A DNA stretch of 64,000 bases from Methylobacterium sp. Leaf123 (GTDB lineage: Bacteria > Pseudomonadota > Alphaproteobacteria > Rhizobiales > Beijerinckiaceae): contig NZ_LMNS01000007.1 in NCBI RefSeq assembly GCF_001423405.1, forward strand, positions 1 to 64,000, given 5' to 3'. Below, one piece after another: positions 18,270-26,736 of the stretch. Position numbers and translations under genes: made by a program. Below the pieces are notes generated by a model. That model saw only the letters and a program-made list of their open reading frames with translations, ran no database searches and had not been told where the DNA came from. Numbering within the stretch: the first letter of the stretch is position 1; the number at the start of each line of letters is the position of its first letter.

Positions 18270-19429
18270 TGATGTTCCGACGCACCCATGCCCTCACAGC
18301 CTCGCTGCTCCTCGGCCTGACGCTCGCCCTCGCGCAAGCGCAGGTCCCGGCCGAGCCGGCCGCTGCCGAGGCGAAGCCGGCCGCCGGGGCGAATGCCGAG
18401 CGTGCCGCCGGAACCGCCGAGGCGCATCCCCTCCTGAACAGCCTTGGGAACGCGCGGGCATGGCGCAGCTACAAGGCGCGCTTCGTCACCGATCAGGGAC
18501 GCGTGGTCGACACGGCCAATGGCCGGATCAGTCACAGCGAGAGCCAGGGCTACGGCATGCTGCTCGCCGTGGCGGCCGGCGACCGCGATGCCTTCCAGCG
18601 GATCTGGAACTGGACGCGGGCCAACCTGATGGTGCGCGACGACGCGCTGTTGGCGTGGCGCTGGGAGCCGGACAAGCGGCCCGCCATCGCCGACGTGAAC
18701 GACGCCACGGACGGCGACATTCTCGTGGCCTGGGCGCTGGTCGAGGCGGGCGAGGGCTGGGCGGACGAGGGCTACCGCTTGGCGGCCCGCCGCATCGCCG
18801 TGGATATCGCCCGCCGGACGGTCCTCTTCCGGACCGAGGGGCCCCCGCTCCTCCTGCCGGCGATGAGCGGCTTCTCCGCCGAGGATCGGCCGGACGGGCC
18901 GGTCATCAATCTCTCGTACTGGGTTTTCCCGGCCTTCCCCCGGCTCGCCGCCGTCGCGCCGGAATTCGATTGGGACCGGCTCGGCACCACCGGTCGGGAT
19001 CTCGTCCTGCGGGCGCGCTTCGGCCAGGCGAAACTTCCCACCGAGTGGATCTCGATGCGGGATGGCCAGCCCCAGCCGGCCTCCGGCTTCCCCCCGCACT
19101 TCTCCTACAACGCCGTGCGGCTGCCGCTCTACCTCGCCATGGCGGGCATCGGGGACCGTCGCTACTACGAGCCGCTGCTGGCCCTCTGGAGCGAGCCGGA
19201 CCCGGCCGGTCTCCCGATCATCGACACGGCGAATGGTTCGGTCGCGGGACGCATGGCCGAGCCGGGTTACGCGATCATCCCCGCCCTGGCCGCCTGCGCG
19301 GTCGCCGGTGCGCCGCTGCCGGCCGGCCTGCAGGAGCCGGCCGCCGACGAGAACTACTATCCCGCCACCCTCCATCTTCTGGCCTTGACGGCCGCCAACA
19401 TGAGGTATCAGCCATGCCTCGGCCGCTGA
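18269..19429 (+). CDS. bcsZ: Periplasmic endoglucanase BcsZ (GH8)
   Basis: A 386-residue enzyme with a signal peptide and a GH8 alpha/alpha barrel. The acid Glu is in SHSESQGYGM and the catalytic Asp in NDATDGDILVAWAL; NLSYWVFPAF is another family block. BcsZ cuts beta-1,4-glucan during synthesis and is needed for normal fibre export in several species. The start is fixed by the TGATG overlap with bcsB and the GGGAGG just before it. The following gene overlaps its last 16 bases. Confidence 0.92.
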   Translation: MMFRRTHALTASLLLGLTLALAQAQVPAEPAAAEAKPAAGANAERAAGTAEAHPLLNSLGNARAWRSYKARFVTDQGRVVDTANGRISHSESQGYGMLLAVAAGDRDAFQRIWNWTRANLMVRDDALLAWRWEPDKRPAIADVNDATDGDILVAWALVEAGEGWADEGYRLAARRIAVDIARRTVLFRTEGPPLLLPAMSGFSAEDRPDGPVINLSYWVFPAFPRLAAVAPEFDWDRLGTTGRDLVLRARFGQAKLPTEWISMRDGQPQPASGFPPHFSYNAVRLPLYLAMAGIGDRRYYEPLLALWSEPDPAGLPIIDTANGSVAGRMAEPGYAIIPALAACAVAGAPLPAGLQEPAADENYYPATLHLLALTAANMRYQPCLGR

Positions 19430-21363
19430 ACCCGCTGCGCGCCGCCGGTCCGGTCCTGCTCGCCGTCGTCGGGAGCCTCGGCTGGTCCGCGTCCGCGGCG
19501 GCGCAGCCCGCGCCCGTCCGCACCGGCGTGCTCCAACTCGACGAGCGCCGGGGCGCCGTGATCCTCGACACGCCCCAGATGTCCGGGGGTGCCGAGATCA
19601 TCGACGAGAGCGCGCTGCGCTTCTACGCGGCCCAGCGCCAGGGCGAACGCGTCCAGGCCGAGATCGCGCGGCTGCGCCGCCGCCACCCGAACTGGACCGT
19701 TCCGGCCGACCTCGACACCTTGAAGCCGAGCCCGCCCGAGGAGGCCCCGATGTGGGATCTCTTCACGGCGGGCCGCTTCGAGGAACTGCGCACCGCCATC
19801 AGCGTGCGCCAGTCAACGGATCCCGGCTGGCAGCCCTCAGAGGATCTTGCGCGCAAATTGAACCGGGGAACCCTGCGGAGCGCCGCCCGCGCGGCCGTTC
19901 GGGACGGGGCCTGGAGCGACATCATCGCCCGTGTGAAGGCCTCGCAGGAGCCCGTGCAGAACCTCGACATCGACATCGCCTGGACGCTGGCGGAAGCCTA
20001 TGCCCGATCGGGCGATCTCACGCAGGCCTCCGCCGTCTACCGTACATTGCTCACGGAGCAGACCGATTCGGGCCTGCGTCTCGCGACGGTTCAGAAGGCC
20101 ATGGCCGCGATGCCGATCGCGTCCGTCGAACCCCTCCTGGCCATCGGCAGCCGGGACGCGGACGGCGCGGACGAGTTCCGGGCGATCCGGCTCGATGTGA
20201 CGCGGGCCCGTATGGTGGCGGTCCTCCACGGGGGGCAGGCCGGGCGGATCGAACCGGCCGAACTCGCCGCGCTCGGGGAGCAGGCCCGCCGGCTCGGGAA
20301 CCCGGCCCAGATCGCGCTGCTGGGCTGGTACGCCTATCACCGCCGCCAGTTCCGGGAGGCGCTCGATTGGTTCAAGCTGGCCCAGAGCCGTGGCGGCGAC
20401 GCTGCGGTGGCGACGGGTTTCGCCCTGTCCTTGCGTGAGATGGGTCAGACCCGGGAGGCGGAGGATGTCGTCTTCGCGTGGCGTGCCTCCTCCGTGACGA
20501 ATCTCGCCCTCTACATCGACATCATGGAGCGGACCCTGAGCGAGAGTTCGGGCACCGCCGTGGAGCCCGAGCGGCTCGACCGCTTCGCCAAGGTCGTCCT
20601 CGCGACCAGCTCGGCGGAGGGCGCGCAGGCCCTGGGCTGGTACGCTTACAACGCCTGCCAGTTCGATGCCGCCGCCGACTGGTTCCAGCGGGCCGTGGGG
20701 TTGAAGCCACGGGAATCCGCCGTCCTCGGCTACGCCCTCAGCCTCTCCCGCCTGAAGCGGAGCCGCGATTACCTGGAGGTCATCAACCGCTACGATGGCC
20801 TGTTCCCGAAGGTGGTCGGCCTCGTCTTCGCCGAGCCCGACCCGCAATCGCGTGACACCGGACCCTGCGGACCGGCCCCGGCGGCGGCGCAGCCGGTGGC
20901 TGCCGCGCCCGCCTGGGTGAAGGTCCCGAAGCCGACCACCGCCGCTTCGATCCGGCCGCTCCCCGTCCTGCGCGGCGAATTCCCCGTCGCCGTCGCTGCC
21001 GAGAATCCCCTGCGTCCGGGCGATGGGGGTGCCGGTCCGACGCGTCTGCGCGACGGTGAGTACCTGCGCGAGGTACGCGGCGCCCCGCTCCTGATCGCAC
21101 GCCGCGTCGTCGGCGTCGGGCCGATGCCCTACGAGCGCTATGGCTTCGCGCTGCTGCCAAGCTGGAATGGCATGGATCGGGCCAGCTTCCTGACCGGCCC
21201 GCCGACCCCGCCGGTGGGGACGCTCGCCCAATCCGAAACCGGCACCTTGATACAGGCCGGCTCGTCGCGGCCCGCTCAATATCGGGACGGGGAGCGGTTC
21301 GGCCCATTCGATACGGCCGGTGCGGGCCGCAACGAACCGCGCATTGCAGGACAGGATCGATGA
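19414..21363 (+). CDS. TPR protein of the cellulose operon (BcsC-like without barrel)
   Basis: A 649-residue secreted protein: signal peptide (SLGWSASAAAQP) and then TPR/Sel1-type helical repeats (AQIALLGWYAYHRRQFREAL and later ALGWYAYNACQFDAAADWF). The tail is Pro/Ala-rich, 170 residues long. Classical BcsC has TPRs plus a C-terminal 16-strand barrel; no barrel-like stretch or terminal aromatic is seen here. It is probably a periplasmic scaffold for the glucan, with the barrel supplied elsewhere. It overlaps bcsZ by 16 bases and bcsN by four, so it belongs to the operon. Confidence 0.75.
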   Translation: MPRPLNPLRAAGPVLLAVVGSLGWSASAAAQPAPVRTGVLQLDERRGAVILDTPQMSGGAEIIDESALRFYAAQRQGERVQAEIARLRRRHPNWTVPADLDTLKPSPPEEAPMWDLFTAGRFEELRTAISVRQSTDPGWQPSEDLARKLNRGTLRSAARAAVRDGAWSDIIARVKASQEPVQNLDIDIAWTLAEAYARSGDLTQASAVYRTLLTEQTDSGLRLATVQKAMAAMPIASVEPLLAIGSRDADGADEFRAIRLDVTRARMVAVLHGGQAGRIEPAELAALGEQARRLGNPAQIALLGWYAYHRRQFREALDWFKLAQSRGGDAAVATGFALSLREMGQTREAEDVVFAWRASSVTNLALYIDIMERTLSESSGTAVEPERLDRFAKVVLATSSAEGAQALGWYAYNACQFDAAADWFQRAVGLKPRESAVLGYALSLSRLKRSRDYLEVINRYDGLFPKVVGLVFAEPDPQSRDTGPCGPAPAAAQPVAAAPAWVKVPKPTTAASIRPLPVLRGEFPVAVAAENPLRPGDGGAGPTRLRDGEYLREVRGAPLLIARRVVGVGPMPYERYGFALLPSWNGMDRASFLTGPPTPPVGTLAQSETGTLIQAGSSRPAQYRDGERFGPFDTAGAGRNEPRIAGQDR

Positions 21364-22385
21364 TCAGACCGATGCTCTCCCTCGAACGGCCGCACCGCTC
21401 CGCCGGACAGGCGCTGTTCCGGATCGGTGGCGTCCTGCTCGGCATCACGCTGCTCGGCGCCTGCCAGACCTCGACCGCGCGCCGGACGACGCCGCGCTTC
21501 GAGACGGCCTTCAGTGCCCTGAATTCGGCCGGCAGCCGGCCCCTCGTCTCGCTGCCGAACAGTGGCCCCGTGGCCTCCGTGACGGAGACCCCGTCGAGCG
21601 CCGGCCTCCGGCAGCGCATCGTCTTCGGCCCGCCCGGTGGCCGGATCGATCTGACGATGGCGTCGGGCCGCGTCTGGGACGATCCGGCCATGGCAAAGCC
21701 GAGCCGGGCCGGGATCGCCGCCGAACTCGCGACTCTCGACGGTGGCGGATCCTACCGCATTGTGCGCCGACCCGTGCACAACGCCTACGGCCCCTTGGGC
21801 GTCGCCGTGAGCGAGCGCTGCGCCTACGCTTGGCAGTGGATCGACGGTCTCGATCGCGTCGAACTGGGCCGCGGCGCGCTGCGCGGTCCCGTCTCGGTCT
21901 CCTTGCGCGTGCAGCATTGCCATCGGCGGCCGACGGGGGCGGAGGCGCTCTTGGCCGACCTCGTTCGGATGCGGCTCGGGCCGGCATCCGATCCGGCCAC
22001 AGCCGTCCGGCGCCGCCGCATCGCGAGCCCGAAACCGAAACAGGCCAAGTCCGTCGAGAGGGCCGCACCTGCGGTTCCGGCGAGCCCTCAGCCGGCCGCT
22101 CCGCCGGTTGCGGTGAACGGGAGCCGCACCCTCGTGATACTTCCGCAGGGTCCGGCCGCCCCCCAATACCTGGCGCAGCCCGCCCCCGCCGCAGCGGGAC
22201 CGGCCCTTCCAACGGTACCCCGGCCGATTGCTGCGGGCAGCGCAACGGATCGCCTGCGCTTCCTCACCGACGCCGTGCCGGCCTCGAGCCCCACTGCCAA
22301 GGTTTCGTCCCGCGCTCCGCAAGCCGCTCCGACCGAGCCCTCGGCACGCTTCCCCGCTGGATCCAGACCGCCTCAGGGTTGGTGA
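21360..22385 (+). CDS. bcsN: Cellulose biosynthesis lipoprotein BcsN
   Basis: A 341-residue protein with a lipoprotein signal (LLGITLLGAC, Cys at about 39). A conserved domain follows, including RIDLTMASGRVWDD and SERCAYAWQWI. The C-terminal 130 residues are Pro/Ala-rich and low in complexity. Family and position at the end of a bcs operon match BcsN, known from rhizobial-type cellulose clusters; its molecular role is unknown. It starts by ATGA overlap with the TPR gene. Confidence 0.7.
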   Translation: MIRPMLSLERPHRSAGQALFRIGGVLLGITLLGACQTSTARRTTPRFETAFSALNSAGSRPLVSLPNSGPVASVTETPSSAGLRQRIVFGPPGGRIDLTMASGRVWDDPAMAKPSRAGIAAELATLDGGGSYRIVRRPVHNAYGPLGVAVSERCAYAWQWIDGLDRVELGRGALRGPVSVSLRVQHCHRRPTGAEALLADLVRMRLGPASDPATAVRRRRIASPKPKQAKSVERAAPAVPASPQPAAPPVAVNGSRTLVILPQGPAAPQYLAQPAPAAAGPALPTVPRPIAAGSATDRLRFLTDAVPASSPTAKVSSRAPQAAPTEPSARFPAGSRPPQGW

Positions 22386-22463
22386 TGCGCTCCTTTGCTG
22401 GATGCTTCAGGCCTGTCGGAAACGATCAGAACGGCAGCCGCGTCAGCAGATGGCCAAGCCGTT

Positions 22464-23495
22464 TCAGCGGTCGGGGGGCCTGAAGCCGCGCCACCAAGCG
22501 CGCACCGGCTCGAGGATGTCCCCTTGCTCAGCCAGGGCCGCCGCGGATCGCTCCTCGCGCCAAGCGCGCGGTGAGCTGCCGAAACGTCTGCGGAAGCCGT
22601 GACTGAGGGAGGAACCGCTCGGGATGCCGTGAACGTCGGCCAGGCGTGCCAGGCTGCGCGCCTCCAGCGGGTCGGCAAGCGCGTCGCGCAGGGCCCGGAA
22701 GCGCTGGTCCTGCACGTAGGACCGCACCCCGCCCCGGGATGCGAACAGCCGGTAGAGCGTGGCTCGGGAGATGCCGAGTGCGCCAGCGATGTGATCGGCC
22801 CCAAGATTCGCATCGCCGAGCCGGCTGAGAACGAAACGCTCGGCTCGGGCGAACAGGCCACGGTCGAGTTCCGGCCCTTCCAGAACATCGACCGCCCGTG
22901 AGGGATCGAGGAGGCGCCTCAGGAACCCGACCAACTCGGCTTCGAGAGCGGGCGCCGCCTCCGGGGGCGTGAAGGTGAGGCTGCGGTAGAGCAGATCGAC
23001 GCGCGCTGCCAGGAGTTGGTTGCGGGCCGCATCGAAACGGACGGCGAGCGCGTCGGCATCGAGGCCGACGAGGAGGTGGCGCGGCACCACCAAGCCCAGC
23101 GTGTCGGCCGCGAGGCGACCGGTCAGCATGCGTCGGCGATTGGCGACGGCGACCGTGCCGGGCAGGAGGGAGGAGGTCCGGCCCGAGATGTCGCCGTGAT
23201 AGCTGCCGCTGCGACAGAGCTGAAACGCGATATGATCGGGCGTCGCGTCCACCAGGCGACGGTCGCGTGAGACGTGCTGCGTGTGCCAGACGGTCCGGTT
23301 CGCCAGCAGCGAGCCGATGCGATAGACGGCAATGCCGCCGCCCGGTGCCTGATTGTCCGCATTTCGGGCAGCCGGATCGATGCTGTACATCAGCCTCATC
23401 AACTGACGCCATGTATCGACCGCCTGCTCCTGCGGCTGGCCGGCGGTGCTGTAGCGCAGCACCGGGAGGGTTGGGGTCGGATTCGCCTCGGTCAT
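22464..23495 (-). CDS. AraC-family regulator
   Basis: A 343-residue protein: an N-terminal ligand-binding-like domain and a C-terminal AraC HTH (LGISRATLYRLFASRGGVRS, then RRRFGSSPRAWRE). The start MTEANPTPTLP is chosen because upstream codons are Arg-rich and antisense to nothing conserved. It converges on bcsN. It is a clear paralogue of the AraC gene at 25630 (compare LSRATLYRQFTSEGG there), so the two may derive from one duplication. Confidence 0.8.
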   Translation of the reverse strand: MTEANPTPTLPVLRYSTAGQPQEQAVDTWRQLMRLMYSIDPAARNADNQAPGGGIAVYRIGSLLANRTVWHTQHVSRDRRLVDATPDHIAFQLCRSGSYHGDISGRTSSLLPGTVAVANRRRMLTGRLAADTLGLVVPRHLLVGLDADALAVRFDAARNQLLAARVDLLYRSLTFTPPEAAPALEAELVGFLRRLLDPSRAVDVLEGPELDRGLFARAERFVLSRLGDANLGADHIAGALGISRATLYRLFASRGGVRSYVQDQRFRALRDALADPLEARSLARLADVHGIPSGSSLSHGFRRRFGSSPRAWREERSAAALAEQGDILEPVRAWWRGFRPPDR

Positions 23496-24340
23496 CAGGC
23501 GCGGCTGCCGATCGATGGGACCCGGGATAGAGAGCCGGCCGCCGGCCCTGAATCTCCGGGGTTCCGCAGCCCGATCGGCCTCGTCCCCCGCATGCTGCGC
23601 CAGGCGACGAAGCGATCGGCGTCTCGGCTTGGCTCGGCCGCCGCTTCGGCGGCGCCCTCCCCCGGCCGGATCGCGGCCCACCCCCATCGCTCCGGATCGA
23701 CACGGCCTGTCATCGCCGTCGCACCAGGCTTGGCTCGGGCGCCGCAGGAGGGGTCCGGCAAGCGGCTGGCCGCGACGATAACGCCTCGCCGTAAGCCTGC
23801 ATCGGCCCGGTTGAGACGTGATGACAAATCATCGTGCGCCATGAGTCCGCACATCCCTCGATTGCAGGGCTATAGTGACTCCGCCCAATGGGTGAGCCGC
23901 TGGTGATGGCGCGCCGCGTGCGCCGCTTACAAGACAAATAAGATATTTAAACTGCAAAACACAATCAGCGCTGACAATATATCGAAAGAAAATCGCGATG
24001 AATGTCGTTCATCTCGAAGTTTTACTGCATCATGGCTCATATGTGTCGGGAAGGTTTGGTCATGCGTCGTCGCATTGGAAGGCTCCTCGAGAGCGGCCTG
24101 TTCTCGATCGAGCTCGTGTGCGGGCCGGACGGCTGTTGAACGGGAACGCTGCGCCCATGCCCGCTATACGTCTCGTCACCCTCGCGCTCGCGGCCCTGTC
24201 CGCCGCCGGAGGGCCGCTCGCCGGATGCACCCAGGCGCTGACCGCCTCGCAGATCACCCCGCCCTCGTTCCCCCCTGCGCGATGGTGATCGTGCTGGAGC
24301 GGGCGATGACCCGCGGCACCGCCTACGGCGCGACGCCCCG
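23496..24340. other. Region with probable right junction of the cellulose insert
   Basis: No supported gene. Bases 23930-24060 are markedly AT-rich, like the DNA at 9949-10080 on the other side of the cellulose module. A 43-codon frame at 24157 begins with a lipoprotein-like signal (LAGCTQ) but then ends, so it could be a gene start cut off by the junction. SapC coding sequence becomes recognisable from about 24341. Confidence 0.45.
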
Positions 24341-24796
24341 CCGCTGGTCTGCCTCGACGACACCAGCGAGCCGATCCGCCGCGCGCCCACCGAGGCGGCT
24401 CCGTCCGAATCCGCACCGCTGTTCCATGAAGACGGCCGTGACACGCCGCTGCTGGAGGAGCGGATCCGGCTGACTGCCGAGTATGCGGAGTCCGCCCGCC
24501 GCACCGCCGCCCTCGGCCGCACGCTCCAGGATCTCGGCCTGCTGCGGGCGCTGACGGTGCAGGGCCGGGATCCGGCGACCGGGGCCCGCCACGCGATGCA
24601 CGGCGTGCTCGGCATCGACGAGGCGGCACTGGCCGCGCTGCCTGACGAGGGCTTCGCCCAGCTGCACCGCGAGGGCTGGCTGGCGGCGATCCATGCCCAT
24701 CTCGTCAGCCTGCAGACGCTGGCCGACTTCACCCTCGTCTTCGCCCCGCCGGGGCCGATCCCAACCGCGTCCCAGGCCCAGGACAACGCCGCATGA
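24341..24796 (+). pseudogene. SapC-family protein, C-terminal fragment
   Basis: One frame reads PPLVCLDDTSEPIRR, then APLFHEDG, LLEERIRLTAEYAESARRTA, LQDLGLLRALTVQGRDPATG and LAAIHAHLVSLQTLADF. This is the C-terminal two thirds of a SapC-family protein. No start codon or N-terminal region precedes it. It ends by ATGA overlap with ialB, which shows it was once a working operon gene. The missing start is plausibly the fragment at 9801; about 60 codons between the two pieces are absent. Confidence 0.65.
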
Positions 24797-25437
24797 CCTC
24801 GCTCGCCCTGTGGAAGCCCCCCCTCCCCTCGCGCCCTTTGCGCGCCCACCCCGTGGCCACGCTCGCCTCGGGCGCCGTCCTGATCGGCGGCGTGCTCCCG
24901 CTTGGATCCGCCCTGGCGCAGGCGCCCGGTGCCAAGGCGTCATCCGCGGCACCGGCCGCACCGCCGGTCCCGTCCGAGCCTGGTGTCACCACCGCCAGCT
25001 ATGGCGACTGGGTGCTGCGCTGCCAGCGCGTCGGCACGGCCGAGAAGCCCGCGCGCCTGTGCGAGGTCTCGCAAGCGATGCAGGTGCAGGGACAGGCCGC
25101 GCCGATCGACCAGGTCGCGATCAGGCGCCTGCCGGGCGAGACGGAGCTGCGGGTCACGGCCCTGCTGCCGGTCGCCGTGAGCTTCCCCTCGACCGTCCGG
25201 ATCGGCCTCGAGGAGAAGGACGCCAAGGGCCCCGTGCTCGATCTCGCGTGGCAGCGCTGCCTGTCCGGCGGCTGCCTGGCGGACGGCGCCGGTGAAGGAG
25301 GAGGGCTGAAGCGCTGGCGCGAGGCGGAGGCGCCGGGCCGGCTGATGTTCAAGGATGCCGGCGGCCAGGAGGTGGCGATCCCGCTCTCCTTCCGCGGCCT
25401 CGCTCCTGCGCTCGACGCGCTCGCCAAGGAACGCTGA
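24793..25437 (+). CDS. Invasion-associated locus B (IalB) family protein
   Basis: A 214-residue secreted protein: signal peptide (VLPLGSALAQAPG) and an IalB domain starting at ASYGDWVLRCQRV. Paired Cys (WVLRC, RLCEV, WQRCLSGGC) fit a disulfide-bonded periplasmic or surface protein. IalB was named in Bartonella for effects on erythrocyte invasion; in free-living bacteria its role is unknown. The start is set by ATGA overlap with the sapC fragment. Its last 51 bases are duplicated at 26646. Confidence 0.8.
   Translation: MTSLALWKPPLPSRPLRAHPVATLASGAVLIGGVLPLGSALAQAPGAKASSAAPAAPPVPSEPGVTTASYGDWVLRCQRVGTAEKPARLCEVSQAMQVQGQAAPIDQVAIRRLPGETELRVTALLPVAVSFPSTVRIGLEEKDAKGPVLDLAWQRCLSGGCLADGAGEGGGLKRWREAEAPGRLMFKDAGGQEVAIPLSFRGLAPALDALAKER
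25387..25437 (+). repeat. 51-bp direct repeat, copy 1 (3' end of ialB)
   Basis: The last 17 codons of ialB, including the stop, are repeated perfectly at 26646-26696. The match stops at once on both sides (base 25386 versus 26645; 25438 versus 26697). Confidence 0.95.
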
Positions 25438-25629
25438 CCGGATGACCTGCGGCTCGCCCGCATGGCAGCTCAGCCGCGGGAGGTAGTGCACACTCAGGAC
25501 CTTGTGGTGTCGCACCCCTGCTTCGTTGACTCCGCGTCGATGCGCTCGCCGTTCGCGTCGATGCCGCCCGCAACCGTCTCCTGAGGGCACGGATCAATCT
25601 CTTCCACCGCACTCTGAGACGTATGGGTG

Positions 25630-26637
25630 ATGTCGACGATCCTTCACGACCGCTTCGAAGCGCCGGCGGATCCCGCCGCGCTACGCGATGCCTGGATCGC
25701 CGCCCTGACGCCGATCTTCCAAGTCACACTGCCGGGCGAGCTTGCTCTCGTCGCTCCTGTCGCGATGGAGAACTATCATCTCGGCGAACTGCTCGTCGGC
25801 GAGGTCCGGGCTCCGGCCCAGATCCTGGAGCGGACCCCTCGGATGGTCGCGCAGCAGGGCCTCGATCATCTACTGCTGCAGTTCTACCATTCCGGCACGA
25901 GCCGGGTCGAAGTGGCCTGGGGCGAGGCCGATGTCGGCCCGAATCGCTGCATCGTGTTCGATCTGGCACAGCCCGTGACCATCGTCGCCGAGCCGATTCA
26001 CGCCACCCACATCCTGCTGCCCCGCGCCCTCGTGGCTGGAAGGGTGCCCCATGTCGATGCGCTGCACGGCCACGCCTTCGACTATGTGTCCGACCGCATC
26101 GGCCGGCTATTCTTTACCTGCGTGCGCGAACTGGTAGAGGTCGCGGAGGCTCTGGAAGTCCACCAACTCTCGCATGTCAGCCAAGCGGTCGCGATGCTCG
26201 GCAGCGCCTGCCTGCGCGGGCAGAAGGCCGACCGCCAACCGGGCGAGATCCAACTGAGCATCGCCATCCGGCAATATATCGAGCGGGAACTCGGCTCGGC
26301 CGCGCTGGATGCCGAGACGCTGTCGGCGCATTTCGGCCTTTCGCGCGCGACCCTCTATCGGCAGTTCACCTCCGAGGGCGGCGTACAGCGCTTCATCCGC
26401 GAGCGGCGCCTGCTGCGCGCCATGAAACTGCTGACCCAGACTGGCTCCACGGGCCGCCCGCGCATCTCCGCGGTGGCCTACGCTACCGGATTCTCCGACG
26501 AGAAGACCTTCAGCCGCGCCTTCAAGCGCCGGTTCGGCTTCCTGCCCCGGGAGACCGAGGCCGGGTCTTGCGTCTGGAGGCAGACAGCCGATGCGCAGCC
26601 AGTTCTCCAATCATGGCTCAGGGAATTGGTTTCATAA
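25630..26637 (+). CDS. AraC-family regulator between direct repeats
   Basis: A 335-residue protein: an N-terminal sensing domain of about 200 residues and a C-terminal AraC HTH (FGLSRATLYRQFTSEGGVQR; AYATGFSDEKTFSRAFKRRF). It is the only gene on the 1.2-kb segment bounded by two copies of the ialB 3' end. ATG at 25630 is used; GTG at 25627 is in frame. It resembles the regulator at 22464 in both domains. Confidence 0.8.
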   Translation: MSTILHDRFEAPADPAALRDAWIAALTPIFQVTLPGELALVAPVAMENYHLGELLVGEVRAPAQILERTPRMVAQQGLDHLLLQFYHSGTSRVEVAWGEADVGPNRCIVFDLAQPVTIVAEPIHATHILLPRALVAGRVPHVDALHGHAFDYVSDRIGRLFFTCVRELVEVAEALEVHQLSHVSQAVAMLGSACLRGQKADRQPGEIQLSIAIRQYIERELGSAALDAETLSAHFGLSRATLYRQFTSEGGVQRFIRERRLLRAMKLLTQTGSTGRPRISAVAYATGFSDEKTFSRAFKRRFGFLPRETEAGSCVWRQTADAQPVLQSWLRELVS

Positions 26638-26645
26638 TTTCGATG

Positions 26646-26696
26646 TCCTTCCGCGGCCTCGCTCCTGCGCTCGACGCGCTCGCCAAGGAACGCTGA
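26646..26696 (+). repeat. 51-bp direct repeat, copy 2 (orphan ialB 3' end)
   Basis: A second copy of the ialB end lies just after the AraC gene with no ialB body attached. It sits 40 bases before the PHB-depolymerase-like gene, which may have been the original neighbour of ialB. Confidence 0.95.
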
Positions 26697-26736
26697 TCCA
26701 GCCATCGCAGCCAACCAACGGAGCAGGAGCAACGAC

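Noticed and set aside
24157..24288. 43-codon frame with a lipoprotein-like start
   Set aside because: It stops after LTASQITPPSFPPARW with no fold. It may be a cut gene start but is too short to call.
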